Assembly: GCA_964541155.1 (NCBI GenBank)
Contig: CAZIPC010000002.1
Coordinates: 1 to 64,000 of the forward strand
From: UBA4416 sp964541155
GTDB taxonomy: Bacteria > Bacteroidota > Bacteroidia > B-17B0 > Aurantibacillaceae
Reading direction: 5' to 3'
Length of the DNA: 64,000 nucleotides
In this document: one piece after another, positions 1-8,620 of the stretch
Numbering within the stretch: position 1 is the stretch's first letter
Layout of the letters: each line of letters starts with the position of its first letter
Notes under the pieces: model-generated
The model's input: the letters and a program-made list of their open reading frames with translations, nothing else
Database searches by the model: none
Told to the model about the DNA's origin: nothing
Position numbers and translations under genes: made by a program

Positions 1-2245
1 TTGTTGCTGCTAGTGCGCTTGGTTGTGTTAAACTTACTGTTTTTGTGGTTGTACACAAATTAGCGTCTTTGATAGTGCATGTATAGTTACCCACTGTTAA
101 GCCAGTTGCTGTAGCAGAAGTTCCTCCTGTTGGTGCCCAAGAATACGTATAAGCTGATGTGCCACCTGTTACTGATACTGTTGCTGCTCCATTACTTCCT
201 CCGTTACATGATACATTAGTTTGTGATGATAACGTTGAAGTTAATACCACTGGTTGTGTTAAACTTACTGTTTTTGTTAATGTACAGGCATTGGCATCGG
301 TAATAGTACATGTATATGAACCTGCTGCTAGACCAGTTGCAGTTGATGTAGCGCCACCTGCTGGTGCCCATGAATACGTATATCCTGGTGTGCCTCCTGT
401 TACTGATACTGATGCAGCACCATTGTTTCCTCCGTTACATGACACATTGGTTTGTGACGAAAGCGTTGAAATTAATGCTGTTGGTTGTGTTAAGTTTACT
501 GTTTTTGTGGTTGTACATGCATTGGCATCAGTAATTGTGCAAGTATAGTTACCTGCTGATAAGCCTGTTGCGGTTGCTGCTGTACCACCTGCTGGTGCCC
601 ACGAATACGTATATCCTGATACGCCACCCGTTGCTGATACAGACGCCGCACCATTGCTTGCTCCATTACATGCTATGTTAGTTTGTGATAATAATGTAGA
701 AACTAATGCCGTTGGTTGTGTTAAAGTTGCTGTTTTTGTGGTTGTACATAAATTAGCATCGGTAATGGTACATGTATAAGTTCCTGCTGATAAGCCCGTT
801 GCGGTTGCTGCTGTACCACCTGCTGGTGCCCATGAATACGTATATCCTGATGTACCTCCTGTTGCTGATACTGTTGCTGAACCATTGCTTCCTCCATTAC
901 AAGGTATATTTAATTGTGATGTAGTAGCTGATAATACGCTTGGTTGTGTTAATGTTACTGTTTTTGTGGTTGTACATGCATTGGCATCAGTAATTGTGCA
1001 AGTATAGTTACCTGCTGCTAAGCCTGTTGCTGTTGATGATGTGCCGCCTGCTGGTGTCCATGAATACGTATATCCTGATGTACCTCCGGAAGCTGATATG
1101 GTTGCTGCACCATTGCTTGCTCCATTACATGCTATGTTAGTTTGTGATGTTGCAGCCGTTAAAACCGCTGGTTGTGTAATTGTAAATGTAGCTGTTGAAG
1201 AGGTAAACCCATCACTCACTAAAACACTATACGCTCCTGCCGATAAGCCAGTTGCTGTAGCACTAGAACTTACGTTTGGCGTCCATGTGTAAGAATATGA
1301 AACTGCTAAATAAGAAATAATGATTTGTCCATTTCCATTTTGATACCCTTGTGTATGTGTAACCCCTGTAGCGCTTGGAATAGTATAACTACTACCGCCG
1401 CCGCCGCCACAGAACATACCGCCGCCGCCGCCATAATAACCGCCGCCGCCAGCACCACTTCCCGCGCCATCACCATCACCTGTTCCTCCTTGAAAAAAAG
1501 CTCCCGCCGTACACAAGTAAGAAGGTAGAGATGAATTACCTGCAGCACCACCGGCTGTTTGAGACCCTCCTCGTCCTCCTGGATTCACAAAATTTGTGTA
1601 ATTAGCTGCATTTTGACCAACTAAACCACCTCCATGTGCTCCAGCATATGGCGTCTGACCAGCTCCACCGCCACCGCCAGCAACAACAATACGATCTGCT
1701 GTAGTATATGGACTAACACGAATGTCACTACCACCCCCACCGGTACCAGAAATTCCATTACCGTAAGATTTTAAAGTATTACCACCTCCGTTCCAACCAC
1801 CTGTACCAGGAGTTGAAGAAGATATTCCTTGACCACCTACATAAAATTTCAATACTTGACCGGGAGTAACTGTAATAACAGCTTGAGTTCTTCCTCCAAA
1901 TCCACCTAAAGTAGGCGAGTTGTCTCCGCCTTTTGCTCCTTTTACATCTACTGTTAATGAAGTTATACCTGCTGGCACTGTAAATGATTGTGCGGCACCA
2001 GTGTAATTAAAGGTTTGTGTACCCGATGTTACAACCCCGCCAGAAGCCGTAACAGATAAAGCTCCTTGTGCTACTCCATTACACGTAATAGAACCCGTTT
2101 GGGCAATTGTAGCTGTAACCTGTGCATAAACAGAAGTGCTCACTAAAAAAACTAGCCCAGTAAGTAATAACTGGGAAAATAATTTTTTCGAAATTTTACT
2201 GCCAGAAATTTGGCGAAAATTTAAGTTTTGTAAATTTTTGTTCAT
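1..2245 (-). CDS. Giant SprB-repeat surface adhesin with glycine-rich domain (partial, C-terminus beyond left edge)
   Basis: An open frame of 748 codons runs from ATG at 2245 to the left edge with no stop, so the C-terminus is missing. Residues 1-42 look like a long signal peptide ending VSTSVYAQ. A SprB-type repeat starts (SITCNG... to ASGG at about residue 70), is interrupted by a glycine-rich domain at about residues 71-312 (beta-sandwich-like start QSFTVPAGITSL, then many Gly tracts, ending GNGQIIISY), and resumes at YTWTP. At least five further SprB repeats of 76-77 residues follow (motifs CNG, GGT..YTYSW.P, TGL.AG.Y, TDANACTTTK). SprB repeats occur in T9SS-exported gliding adhesins of Bacteroidota; the glycine-rich part resembles the ALK/LTK-type domain family. 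Cell-surface adhesion is inferred. A T9SS sorting domain would be expected beyond the window. Confidence 0.85.
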   Translation of the reverse strand, partial: MNKNLQNLNFRQISGSKISKKLFSQLLLTGLVFLVSTSVYAQVTATIAQTGSITCNGVAQGALSVTASGGVVTSGTQTFNYTGAAQSFTVPAGITSLTVDVKGAKGGDNSPTLGGFGGRTQAVITVTPGQVLKFYVGGQGISSSTPGTGGWNGGGNTLKSYGNGISGTGGGGSDIRVSPYTTADRIVVAGGGGGAGQTPYAGAHGGGLVGQNAANYTNFVNPGGRGGSQTAGGAAGNSSLPSYLCTAGAFFQGGTGDGDGAGSGAGGGGYYGGGGGMFCGGGGGSSYTIPSATGVTHTQGYQNGNGQIIISYLAVSYSYTWTPNVSSSATATGLSAGAYSVLVSDGFTSSTATFTITQPAVLTAATSQTNIACNGASNGAATISASGGTSGYTYSWTPAGGTSSTATGLAAGNYTCTITDANACTTTKTVTLTQPSVLSATTSQLNIPCNGGSNGSATVSATGGTSGYTYSWAPAGGTAATATGLSAGTYTCTITDANLCTTTKTATLTQPTALVSTLLSQTNIACNGASNGAASVSATGGVSGYTYSWAPAGGTAATATGLSAGNYTCTITDANACTTTKTVNLTQPTALISTLSSQTNVSCNGGNNGAASVSVTGGTPGYTYSWAPAGGATSTATGLAAGSYTCTITDANACTLTKTVSLTQPVVLTSTLSSQTNVSCNGGSNGAATVSVTGGTSAYTYSWAPTGGTSATATGLTVGNYTCTIKDANLCTTTKTVSLTQPSALAAT
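21..1250 (-). repeat. Tandem SprB repeats, period 231/228 bp
   Basis: The word ggttgtg recurs at 21, 252, 483, 714, 942 and 1170, giving spacings of 231, 231, 231, 228 and 228 bp, which are 77 or 76 codons. The repeats lie inside the adhesin gene on the minus strand and encode successive SprB modules. Copies are similar but clearly diverged, so this is a protein repeat rather than a DNA satellite. The array continues past the left edge. Confidence 0.9.
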
Positions 2246-2269
2246 TTAACTATATTTTGATTTTTAGCA

Positions 2270-2277
2270 CAAAAATA
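2270..2277 (-). promoter_or_regulatory. Candidate -7 promoter box of the adhesin gene
   Basis: On the minus strand the sequence reads TATTTTTG, matching the Bacteroidota -7 consensus TAnnTTTG, 24 bp upstream of the adhesin ATG. No convincing -33 TTG lies 19-20 bp upstream of it. A perfect palindrome CTACATT-AA-AATGTAG lies just upstream at 2297-2312 and could be an operator. The rest of the 2246-2414 gap is AT-rich with nothing else recognisable. Confidence 0.4.
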
Positions 2278-2414
2278 TAGTTAAAAACAAATAAAACTAC
2301 ATTAAAATGTAGCATAAGGGGTTATTTTTTATTAAATAAAATTATAAAATAATGATTATCAATATTATATGATGTATTTTTAAACTATATTTCCTAAATA
2401 AAAGGGGTTTAAAT

Positions 2415-4268
2415 TTATGCCATAAGCTCTTTTAGGTAGTCGTTTAACTGTTTTTCGGCGGGAATTTGTAATTTTTTTCTGATTTCTGTTCTTATAAATT
2501 CAATATTTTTTACACTGCGTGTTAATAATAAAGCTATCTCTTTTGTGGTAAATTCATTTAAAATTAATTGTGCTACCTGAAGTTCTTTTTTATTAAGTTG
2601 GGGAGCCTTGTTTTCTAAAATTTTAATAAATTTGGCACCGTCATCTTTAATAGATGCCTGAATAGCCAAATCACTATATATTGAGAAAAATGATTTAAAA
2701 TCTAATTTGGCGCTTTTTATTTTTTTATGGGTTATCTCGTTTACATCAAATGTTTCTGATTCATCAAAAAAATCATTTAACTGTTTTTTTAAAATCTCTA
2801 CTTTGTTTATGAGCGCTAAGGTGTTTTTTAATTTTTGATTTTGGATTTCTAGCTTACCAGTTAAAGCCTCTTTCTGAACTTCTGATTTGATAACCTCTAG
2901 TTGGGTTAACTTTAATTTTTGTTCATTTATTTTTTTTGATTTTTTAAAATTTATAAATAGTAAAATAATTAAACTCAAAACAACTAAACTTGTAATGCCA
3001 ATTAAAATAAAAATAATTTTTTGGGTTTGGAGCTGTTGGTGAGATGTTGAAATTTTGTCTTGAAGTAATTTATTTTGATTTTTTACACGCTCGTGCATTT
3101 GATTTAAAGTATAATCTTCTAACTTATTTTTTAATTTTTCATTTGTAAGTTTTTCATAAAACGATTGTTGTTTTTTAAATTCTATAATTTCTTTGCCCGT
3201 GTTCCCAATTTTATGATAAACATTAGACAATAAGCGGTGATAAATTTCATTAGTTGTATAATCAGATGAGTCTAATTGGTTTTCCCAACTCACCATCTCA
3301 TTGATTGTATTGTAATATTTATTAAATAGTGTAAAATATGCGTTATTAAAAATACAATTCAACTCTATCGACTTCTGAGTTGTATCGGCTAAATAATTTT
3401 GAATCGTAATTTTTAGTTTTTCTTTAAGGTCAAATTTTTCAAATCCATCTAGCTCAAGTGATAATTGGGAATAAACAGACTCTTTATTTTTTGATATTAG
3501 TTGGCGACTAGAATCTATATAGGCTATGAAATTATTTTTTTGATTTAAACTTAAATAAGCAGAGGCTAAATTAAGATGATAAAAAAAGTTTACCCGAGGA
3601 GAATAATGCTTATTGATTTGTTTTAAATCTTCAACCGCTTTTTCTGGCTTATCTATAGAGAGATAGGCATCTGAAATATTAATAAGATTAAGCCAATAAT
3701 TCTCGTCTTTTTTTCCGGTTTTATCCATTTCTTCTTTTGCTTGAATAAAAAAATCGGTAGAAGTAGAATAATAGCCAAGCTTCATGTATCCTGAACCAAT
3801 ATTAACAAGCGAAGCTGATGCATACTTATTTAATTCTTGATAACGCTTTGCAACGTCAACAGAACGTTTCCAATAGTTAATTGCTGATTTAATATTATTG
3901 TTATAGAAAGCAATATTACCTAACATGCTCGCCGAGGAAAAAACGCTATACGGCTCGTTATGCTTTAATGCCTCATAATATATTTTAGTAAATTGCTTCT
4001 CTGCTTCGTCAGATTTGGCTTGATTAAATAATTGAGTGGCATCAAAAGAAGCTAAATATAATTGTACTTTTTTATTATGATTAGTGTGTATTTCATTTTT
4101 TATTTTAGCTCTCCATTTTTTATAATCAATTGAATCTCCACTATAATAAGATTTTTCAAGACCTTGCATTAATTGTATTGACTCGTCGTTTATTGGAGAA
4201 TTAGATTTTTTTGTAGCGCATGAAAAAAACAAAAAAACAAAAAAAAGAAAAGAACTATATTTTATCAT
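2415..4268 (-). CDS. TPR lipoprotein/membrane regulator with C-terminal LuxR-type helix-turn-helix
   Basis: I start this at the ATG at 4268 because it gives a lipoprotein signal peptide (FLFFVFLFFSC), whereas the longest frame (to 4343) overlaps the upstream gene. The 617-residue protein has a TPR-like helical region over about residues 25-400, a coiled stretch, one membrane segment near residue 430 (IIFILIGITSLVVLSLIILL), a second coiled coil, and a final HTH of the LuxR/GerE type (KELQVAQLILNEFTTKEIA...SVKNIEFIRTEIRKKL). This TPR-TM-HTH layout is common in Bacteroidota, where the DNA-binding domain is presumed cytoplasmic and the TPRs periplasmic. Ligand and targets are unknown. It lies 50 bp downstream of the omega-amidase gene and may be co-transcribed. 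Confidence 0.8.
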   Translation of the reverse strand: MIKYSSFLFFVFLFFSCATKKSNSPINDESIQLMQGLEKSYYSGDSIDYKKWRAKIKNEIHTNHNKKVQLYLASFDATQLFNQAKSDEAEKQFTKIYYEALKHNEPYSVFSSASMLGNIAFYNNNIKSAINYWKRSVDVAKRYQELNKYASASLVNIGSGYMKLGYYSTSTDFFIQAKEEMDKTGKKDENYWLNLINISDAYLSIDKPEKAVEDLKQINKHYSPRVNFFYHLNLASAYLSLNQKNNFIAYIDSSRQLISKNKESVYSQLSLELDGFEKFDLKEKLKITIQNYLADTTQKSIELNCIFNNAYFTLFNKYYNTINEMVSWENQLDSSDYTTNEIYHRLLSNVYHKIGNTGKEIIEFKKQQSFYEKLTNEKLKNKLEDYTLNQMHERVKNQNKLLQDKISTSHQQLQTQKIIFILIGITSLVVLSLIILLFINFKKSKKINEQKLKLTQLEVIKSEVQKEALTGKLEIQNQKLKNTLALINKVEILKKQLNDFFDESETFDVNEITHKKIKSAKLDFKSFFSIYSDLAIQASIKDDGAKFIKILENKAPQLNKKELQVAQLILNEFTTKEIALLLTRSVKNIEFIRTEIRKKLQIPAEKQLNDYLKELMA

Positions 4269-4317
4269 AACATGAATTAATAATGCTAATTTATACATAA
4301 AGTTTAAAAAACAGCTA

Positions 4318-5097
4318 TTAACTAATATTAAAATCATCGGCATCCAATATTACAGGAAATAATGTTCTAAATTCTTGTAAATATTTCTTTGATATAGTCA
4401 TTGTTTCCACAATTTCTTGAAATGAAAAAACATTACTTATTACTTCTCCTCTAGGATTTATAATGCAGCTATCGCCTGAATGATTAATGTTATTCGCGTC
4501 TTCTCCAATTCTATTTACACCTACAACATACACTTGATTTTCTATCGCGCGTGCTATTAATAAATGTTTCCATGTATACGATCTAACTTGAGGCCAATTA
4601 GCAACATAAATTAAAAGATCAACCAAATTATCTTTCTTGTTTCTGCTCCAAACTGGGAAACGTAAATCATAACAAATCAATGGGCAAATTTTCCATCCTT
4701 TATATTCAATAATTAATTTATTGGTTCCTGAAGCGTAATATTGATCTTCTTTACCCATTCTAAATAAATGCCTCTTATCATAAAACTTATACGTATTGTC
4801 AGGCATCGCCCAATATAACCTGTTGTAATATTTATTATTGGCTTTTACAGATATACTTCCTACAATAACACAATTTTTTTCTGTTGCCATTTTCAACATC
4901 CATTGCAATCCCTCTCCTCCATGCTCTTCTGCAACTTCTTTAGGATTCATGGTAAAGCCAGTAGTAAACATTTCTGGCAAAACAATAATATCTGTTGGTT
5001 GATGTATTGATTTTATTTTTAATTCAAAAAAATTTAAATTTTTTTGAATATCCTCCCAAAATAAAGGAGTTTGTATAATAGTAATTATTAAATCCAT
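4318..5097 (-). CDS. Nitrilase-superfamily omega-amidase (YafV/MtnU-like)
   Basis: A carbon-nitrogen hydrolase of 259 residues, the usual size for single-domain nitrilase enzymes. The catalytic triad is visible: Glu42 in LPEMFTTGF, Lys108 in YDKRHLF and Cys142 in CPLICYDLRFP. The LPEMFTTGF and YDKRHLF signatures are those of omega-amidases, which hydrolyse alpha-ketoglutaramate and alpha-ketosuccinamate to 2-oxoglutarate or oxaloacetate. It begins 3 bp after the stop of a glutamine/methionine-type aminotransferase, so the two are almost certainly one operon. The transaminase makes the omega-amido keto acid and this enzyme pulls the reaction forward. Cytoplasmic; no signal peptide. Confidence 0.85.
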   Translation of the reverse strand: MDLIITIIQTPLFWEDIQKNLNFFELKIKSIHQPTDIIVLPEMFTTGFTMNPKEVAEEHGGEGLQWMLKMATEKNCVIVGSISVKANNKYYNRLYWAMPDNTYKFYDKRHLFRMGKEDQYYASGTNKLIIEYKGWKICPLICYDLRFPVWSRNKKDNLVDLLIYVANWPQVRSYTWKHLLIARAIENQVYVVGVNRIGEDANNINHSGDSCIINPRGEVISNVFSFQEIVETMTISKKYLQEFRTLFPVILDADDFNIS

Positions 5098-5100
5098 AAC

Positions 5101-6243
5101 TTATAATTTACATATTATTTCAGCTGCCTTTTCTAACGTTTCATCTTTTTTTGCAAAACAAAAACGTAGAAGGTGTTGTTGCTTTGGAATTGAATAGAAG
5201 CCTGACAAGGGAATAGAAGCTAAGCCTTTGTCTTTAATTAAACGAATTGCAAAATCAGAATCTTTTTCTTCTGAAATATTTTTATAGTTTACCAACTGAA
5301 AATAAGTTCCCTGACAGGGCTCCATAATAAAACGAGAACCTGAAATTAATTTTCTAAAAAAATTTCGCTTCTGTTCATAAAACATCGGCAAATCTCTATA
5401 AGCAGAAGAATCTTTTAAATAATCTGCTAGCGCCATTTGAAAAGGGTGATTAATACAAAAAACTAAATATTGATGAATTTTTCTAAATTCAATCATCAAT
5501 TCTTTAGGAGCAACTACATACCCAATTTTCCATCCAGTAGCATGAATTGTTTTGCCAAATGAAGAAACAATGATTGATTGTTGTGCTAAAGCTTTAAACC
5601 GCACAACACTTTGGTGCTTTTCGTTGTCAAAAACCATGTGTTCATATACCTCATCACTTAACACGATAATATTTGAACCACTTACTATATTTTGTAATTC
5701 TGATAAATCAAATTCAGATAATGTTGTCCCACTTGGATTATGGGGTGTATTAATAATTATTAACTTTGTTTTATCTGTTATGGTATTTTTTACCACTTGC
5801 CAATCAATAGTAAAATTTGGATAAGATAATTCTATTGGCTTTACAACACCACCCAAAGTTTGAATAGCAGGAATATAACAATCATAAGCTGGTTCAAATA
5901 CAATAACTTCATCGCCCTTATTTACAAAAGCAGAAATACTAGTAAAAATAGCTTGTGTAGCTCCTGCTGTAACAGTTATTTCTGTTTCAGGATTATACAC
6001 AACACCGTAGCATGTTTGAAGCATCTCAGCAATACGTTCTCGCAAATTTAAAACACCTTGCATTGGAGCGTATTGATTATAGCCTTTGTTAGTATAGTTA
6101 TTTGCTAAATCTTTTAATTTGTAATCGCATTCAAAATCCGGAAATCCCTGTGAAAGATTAATGGCATTATATTCTTTAGCTAAACCGCCCATTACAGTAA
6201 AAATGGTGGTTCCAATGTTGGGCAATTTTGAATTTATCTGCAT
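5101..6243 (-). CDS. PLP-dependent aminotransferase, methionine/glutamine/kynurenine type (YbdL-like)
   Basis: A class I/II fold-type I aminotransferase of 380 residues. Visible motifs are NLSQGFPDF near residue 29, TPHNPSG (about 166-172), SDEVYEHMVF (about 196-205) and the Schiff-base lysine Lys231 in SSFGKTIHATGWKIGY; the substrate-carboxylate arginine is Arg360 (LLRFCFAKK). SQGFPDF and HATGWKIGY are typical of YbdL, glutamine transaminase K and kynurenine aminotransferases. With the downstream omega-amidase it fits transamination of 4-methylthio-2-oxobutyrate or phenylpyruvate with glutamine as donor. No other methionine-salvage genes lie in the window, so the in vivo substrate is inferred. 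Confidence 0.85.
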   Translation of the reverse strand: MQINSKLPNIGTTIFTVMGGLAKEYNAINLSQGFPDFECDYKLKDLANNYTNKGYNQYAPMQGVLNLRERIAEMLQTCYGVVYNPETEITVTAGATQAIFTSISAFVNKGDEVIVFEPAYDCYIPAIQTLGGVVKPIELSYPNFTIDWQVVKNTITDKTKLIIINTPHNPSGTTLSEFDLSELQNIVSGSNIIVLSDEVYEHMVFDNEKHQSVVRFKALAQQSIIVSSFGKTIHATGWKIGYVVAPKELMIEFRKIHQYLVFCINHPFQMALADYLKDSSAYRDLPMFYEQKRNFFRKLISGSRFIMEPCQGTYFQLVNYKNISEEKDSDFAIRLIKDKGLASIPLSGFYSIPKQQHLLRFCFAKKDETLEKAAEIICKL

Positions 6244-6369
6244 ATTTTTTTAATAATTAGAACTAAGTTGCAAAAAAAATCTTATTTTTGCTACCCGTTC
6301 TTAAAAATGCTATTATATACGTTTTAAAATTACTTATTTATTTCTGTAATTATAGCGTTGTAACTAAAT

Positions 6370-6440
6370 GGTCCTGTGGCCGAGCGGCTAGGCAGAGCTC
6401 TGCAAAAGCTTCCACAGCGGTTCGAATCCGCTCGGGACCT
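6370..6440 (+). tRNA. tRNA-Cys (anticodon GCA)
   Basis: A 71-nt cloverleaf folds fully: acceptor GGTCCTG (6370-6376) pairs with CGGGACC (6433-6439); D stem GCC/GGC; anticodon stem GAGCT/AGCTT with loop CTGCAAA, giving anticodon GCA; T arm AGCGG-TTCGAAT-CCGCT. The discriminator base is T (6440), as usual for tRNA-Cys. CCA is not encoded. A weak -7-like box (TAGCGTTG, 6353-6360) lies just upstream, and a strong hairpin terminator follows. Confidence 0.95.
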
Positions 6441-6450
6441 CAACAAAACA

Positions 6451-6480
6451 AAAAACCCCTGAATTTCAGGGGTTTTTTGT
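6451..6480. terminator. Bidirectional terminator between tRNA-Cys and the DUF2271 gene
   Basis: The inverted repeat CCCCTGA/TCAGGGG (6456-6472) is flanked by an A run on the left and a T run on the right, so it can serve both the rightward tRNA and the leftward gene that ends at 6497. Confidence 0.85.
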
Positions 6481-6496
6481 TTTGTATATTTCTTAT

Positions 6497-8620
6497 TTAT
6501 TGTTTAACTATTTTAAAAATATATTGTTCAGCGTTAAATACTAATCTAACGGTATATAATCCTGTTGGCATATCAACAAATGATATAAGTGTATTTATCT
6601 GAGTTATTTTTTTTACAGTTACCAAATTGCCTATCATATCATATAATTCAACATTTGAATTATTAACTAATAAAGGATGTAATTCTAAATTTAATTCTGT
6701 ACTAATTGGATTAGGATAAAATGATATTAAATTACTAAAATCATTACCATTAGATTGTATTCCTGTACATGAATTAACAGCAACAGTAGTTGTATTTAAA
6801 GCGGAACAGCCAGCGTTATTTGTGTAAGAATAAGATATAGTAAATGTGCCTACCCCAGAAATTGAAGGATTAAATATTGCCCCCGACACCCCTTGTCCAA
6901 TAAATATACCTCCTACAGGAGTTCCTGATAAAGTAATAGTAGAACTATTGACGCATAATGGTCCATTTATAGCAGATATATTTACTAGAGGTAAAGCGTT
7001 AACTACTATATTAACTGATTGAGAATTTGAGCACCCTGCCATAGTACCAACAACTGAATAATTAGTTGTAATAGACGGAGTAATAGAGATTGAAGGTGAT
7101 AATGCGCCAGTATTCCAAACGTATGATGAAGCTCCAGATGCAACTAAAATTGCTGTATTACCAGAACATAAAGTAGGGCTATTTATTGTAATTGTTGGAA
7201 TAGAAACAACTGTTACACTAACTGTATTTGACCCTAAGGTTGAGCATCCTGATAAATGCCCATTAACTGTATAAACAGTATTAGCAGTAGGCGATACAGA
7301 AATTGTAGGTGTATTAGCTCCTGTACTCCATGTGTATGTATTAACACCAGAAGCAGATAAAACAACAGAAGAACCCATACAAACCGAAGTGGAATTAACA
7401 GCTATCGTTGGCGCAGAACTAACATTTACTGACGCAGTTACTGTTTTTACACATCCAAAATTTGAAGTTCCTGTAACTGAATAAATAGTTGTTGTACTTG
7501 GTGTAACTACTAAATTTGTTCCTGTCGCTCCAGTGTTCCATAAATACGTATTTGCTCCTGTTGCAACCAGAGTAGCTGTTGAACCAGCACAAATAGTTGA
7601 ATTAGATACTGATACATTAGGAACAGCGTTCACGGTTACACTAAGTGTTTTAGTATCTGAACAATTTGCTGTACTACCAATTACTGTATAATTAGTTGTA
7701 GCTGTGGGTGTTAAAGATATTGATTGTGTAGTCGCTCCTGTACTCCACAAATAAGATGATGCTCCAGTAGCTGTTACATTTACTGAAGACCCAAAACATA
7801 CAGATGTATTAGTAACAACAACAGATGGAGTGGGATTAACTACAAATGTTTGTGTTAACGGTGCGCTTGTTCCATTGGCTGATGAAGCGGTAAGAATGAC
7901 ACTATATGTTCCCGCAGATGCATATGTTACATTAACGTTTGACGTTGTAGCTACACTTGGTGTGCCTCCTGGGAAAGACCAATTCCAACTAGTTGGAGAT
8001 CCAGAGGAAGCATCAGTAAATGAAATAGAAGAATTTTCGCATTTTATTGTTGAACTTGTTAAACTGGCTGTTGGAACAACCGCAGGCTCCCAATTTAAAG
8101 TGATTCCAGAAAAATAAGCATTAGCCAAAGGATTTTGATGATCTGTCGATGGTCCTTTAGTAAACGTATATGAAGTAGTTGCAGTACCTGTAGAGCCATG
8201 ATTCCATGTTGATTGAATGGTTACTTTGTATATCCCATCGGGCTGTAACGTTCCTGTAGTTGCCGCACCTTTTTTTCCATCCCAAGAAACAACATAAGTG
8301 TTCCAAGCGCTTCTGGTTGCTCCGGTAGTAGCATCAACAACATCACAAGATGGTGATAAGCAATTTGAAGATGTGCCTCCTGAATTTACAGCCCAAGTTG
8401 GCAAATGATCACTAGTTACTGGACCAGCATAACGTAATTTTGTTTTAATAAATGTACCCGCTGTACTCTGAACCCAAACAGCTAAAACATGTTGTGCGTT
8501 CCCGTTATAGGTAGACGATTGAGGAACTTCTGTAAAAGTAAAAGTTAATGTACCTGCTGTTTGGGCGTTTATTTTTCCTAAAAAGCAAAAAATGATTAAT
8601 GATATAAAAATATTTTTCAT
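6497..8620 (-). CDS. Secreted mosaic protein: DUF2271-like, PKD, Ig-like repeats, T9SS sorting domain
   Basis: A 707-residue protein with signal peptide (MKNIFISLIIFCFLGKINAQ). Residues about 22-180 resemble DUF2271 (VLAVWVQSTAGTFIKTKLRY, VVSWDGKKG, PDGIYKVTIQSTWNH). A PKD domain follows at about 182-265 (SISFTDASSG, WNWSFPGG, YASAGTYSVILTAS). Four Ig-like repeats of about 70 residues come next, each with one Cys early and one late and a YLWSTGA-type core; then a GGxFxGxGVSG-type module. The end (about 635-707) is a T9SS type A sorting domain (FYPNPISTELNLEL, ELYDMIGNL, LYTVRLVF, FKIVKQ). It is probably exported and surface-bound by T9SS. Function unknown; DUF2271 proteins elsewhere are often encoded near flavinylation genes, but here the only apbE is 54 kb away. 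Confidence 0.85.
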   Translation of the reverse strand: MKNIFISLIIFCFLGKINAQTAGTLTFTFTEVPQSSTYNGNAQHVLAVWVQSTAGTFIKTKLRYAGPVTSDHLPTWAVNSGGTSSNCLSPSCDVVDATTGATRSAWNTYVVSWDGKKGAATTGTLQPDGIYKVTIQSTWNHGSTGTATTSYTFTKGPSTDHQNPLANAYFSGITLNWEPAVVPTASLTSSTIKCENSSISFTDASSGSPTSWNWSFPGGTPSVATTSNVNVTYASAGTYSVILTASSANGTSAPLTQTFVVNPTPSVVVTNTSVCFGSSVNVTATGASSYLWSTGATTQSISLTPTATTNYTVIGSTANCSDTKTLSVTVNAVPNVSVSNSTICAGSTATLVATGANTYLWNTGATGTNLVVTPSTTTIYSVTGTSNFGCVKTVTASVNVSSAPTIAVNSTSVCMGSSVVLSASGVNTYTWSTGANTPTISVSPTANTVYTVNGHLSGCSTLGSNTVSVTVVSIPTITINSPTLCSGNTAILVASGASSYVWNTGALSPSISITPSITTNYSVVGTMAGCSNSQSVNIVVNALPLVNISAINGPLCVNSSTITLSGTPVGGIFIGQGVSGAIFNPSISGVGTFTISYSYTNNAGCSALNTTTVAVNSCTGIQSNGNDFSNLISFYPNPISTELNLELHPLLVNNSNVELYDMIGNLVTVKKITQINTLISFVDMPTGLYTVRLVFNAEQYIFKIVKQ

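Noticed and set aside
1..1250. Regular repeats that might suggest a CRISPR array or satellite DNA
   Set aside because: The period is 228-231 bp (whole codons), the copies are diverged, and they encode SprB modules in one open frame.
159..1292. Rightward ORFs in the left repeat region
   Set aside because: They are antisense to the SprB repeats, recur with the repeat period and have no signal or domain; the minus-strand frame is continuous and meaningful.
6288..6602. Rightward 104-codon ORF over the tRNA
   Set aside because: It crosses tRNA-Cys and its terminator and runs into the antisense end of the DUF2271 gene.
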